The notes beneath the pieces are model-generated. The model saw only the letters and a program-made list of their open reading frames with translations. It had not been told where the DNA came from and made no database searches. Made by a program: the position numbers and the translations under genes. Shown piece after piece: positions 5,318 to 5,970 of a DNA stretch of 5,970 nt. Position 1 is the stretch's first letter; the number at the start of each line of letters is the position of its first letter. The stretch is from Candidatus Competibacteraceae bacterium. GTDB taxonomy: Bacteria; Pseudomonadota; Gammaproteobacteria; Competibacterales; Competibacteraceae. Location of the stretch: assembly GCA_020445045.1 (NCBI GenBank), contig JAGRHI010000293.1:1-5970 (forward strand), written 5' to 3'.

Positions 5318-5970
5318 ATGGAACATCATCCCCGTAACGTACTGGTGACCGGCGGTGCCGGTTTCATCGGCTGCAATTTCGTCCGCCACCTGCTGACGAC
5401 CGAGCCGGATGCCCGCATCGTCACCCTCGACCTGCTGACCTACGCCGGTTCGCTGGACAACCTGCGCGAGCTGCCCGATCCCGCCCGGCATACCTTCGTC
5501 CAGGGCGACATCTGCGACCGGCCGCTGGTGGACCGGCTGTTGCGCGAGCACGCCATCGACACCATCGCTCACTTCGCCGCCGAAAGCCACGTGGATCGGT
5601 CCATCACCGGCCCGGCGGCCTTCGTGCAAACCAATCTGGTCGGCACCTTCACGCTGCTGGAGGCCGCTCGCGAGGCCTGGCTGGAGGGGGGGAAAACCGC
5701 CGAGCACTGTCGCTTCCACCATATCTCCACCGACGAAGTCTACGGCACCCTCAAGCACGGCGATCCGCCTTTCAGCGAAACCACGCCCTACGCGCCCAAC
5801 TCGCCCTACTCCGCTTCCAAGGCCGGTTCCGATCATCTGGTGCGGGCCTATTTCCACACCTACGGCCTGCCGGTGGTCACCACCAACTGCTCCAACAACT
5901 ACGGCCCCTACCAGCACGGCGAGAAATTCATTCCCACCGTGATTCGCTCCTGCCTGCTGCAACGGCCGAT
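5318..5970 (+). CDS. rfbB: dTDP-glucose 4,6-dehydratase, C-terminus beyond window
   Basis: The frame from the ATG at 5318 is open to the window end and shows 217 of roughly 350 residues expected. The enzyme (RfbB/RmlB) converts dTDP-glucose to dTDP-4-keto-6-deoxyglucose, the second step toward dTDP-rhamnose and related sugars for O-antigen or exopolysaccharide; it is cytoplasmic. Residues 11-18 are the NAD-binding Rossmann motif TGGAGFIG, and LDLLTYAGSLDNL (38-49) is typical of the family. The catalytic Thr138-Asp139-Glu140 lies in STDEVYG, and Tyr164 and Lys168 form the YxxxK of short-chain dehydrogenases. NCSNNYGPYQHGEKFIP (190-206) is also a hallmark of the family. Nothing is broken in the visible part. 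Only a weak GAG precedes the ATG, and the gap to the upstream stop is 11 nt, so translational coupling is possible. The rest of an rml operon may follow beyond the window. Confidence 0.96.
   Translation, partial: MEHHPRNVLVTGGAGFIGCNFVRHLLTTEPDARIVTLDLLTYAGSLDNLRELPDPARHTFVQGDICDRPLVDRLLREHAIDTIAHFAAESHVDRSITGPAAFVQTNLVGTFTLLEAAREAWLEGGKTAEHCRFHHISTDEVYGTLKHGDPPFSETTPYAPNSPYSASKAGSDHLVRAYFHTYGLPVVTTNCSNNYGPYQHGEKFIPTVIRSCLLQRP

Noticed and set aside
5264..5962. A 232-codon leftward frame opposite rfbB
   Set aside because: It is antisense to a well-supported dehydratase gene and is Gly/Val/Gln-rich without motifs.

Overview
The window looks like a piece of a GC-rich gammaproteobacterial chromosome. 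The evidence is a SlyB-type glycine-zipper lipoprotein, a DUF3301 membrane-anchored protein (a family I know from gammaproteobacteria), an ExoIII-type AP endonuclease and an RmlB dehydratase, all with GC-rich codon use. The Competibacter/Chromatiales-like part of the class is a guess from gene style only. I see no rRNA, tRNA, CRISPR array, transposase, integrase or phage gene.

Layout from left to right. (1) At 1-152 is the N-terminal 50 codons of a leftward gene of uncertain function. (2) A 332-bp divergent spacer (153-484) holds an inverted repeat, a perfect TATAAT and a GC-rich hairpin just before the next ribosome binding site. (3) A rightward 429-residue soluble protein that I do not recognise (485-1774) starts at GTG. 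(4) A leftward SlyB-like outer-membrane lipoprotein gene (1856-2326) converges on it, with a hairpin between the two stop codons. (5) Diverging from the lipoprotein gene is a rightward 440-residue polytopic membrane protein (2460-3782), probably an ion or organic-anion transporter. (6) A leftward DUF3301 gene (3876-4199) converges on the permease gene. (7) A 330-bp non-coding stretch (4200-4529) has an extended -10 promoter followed at once by a run of eight T, then a very AT-rich leader. (8) A rightward pair closes the window: exodeoxyribonuclease III (4530-5306) and, 11 nt later, dTDP-glucose 4,6-dehydratase, cut by the window end (5318-5970).

Only the last two genes look like an operon. 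Their jobs are unrelated (base-excision repair and dTDP-sugar synthesis for O-antigen or exopolysaccharide), so the pairing suggests shared transcription rather than shared pathway. The other genes alternate in strand and are probably single-gene units. I find no convincing new multi-gene system. The points most worth checking are the unrecognised 429-aa protein, the substrate of the permease, and the T-tract promoter and AT-rich leader in front of the AP endonuclease gene.
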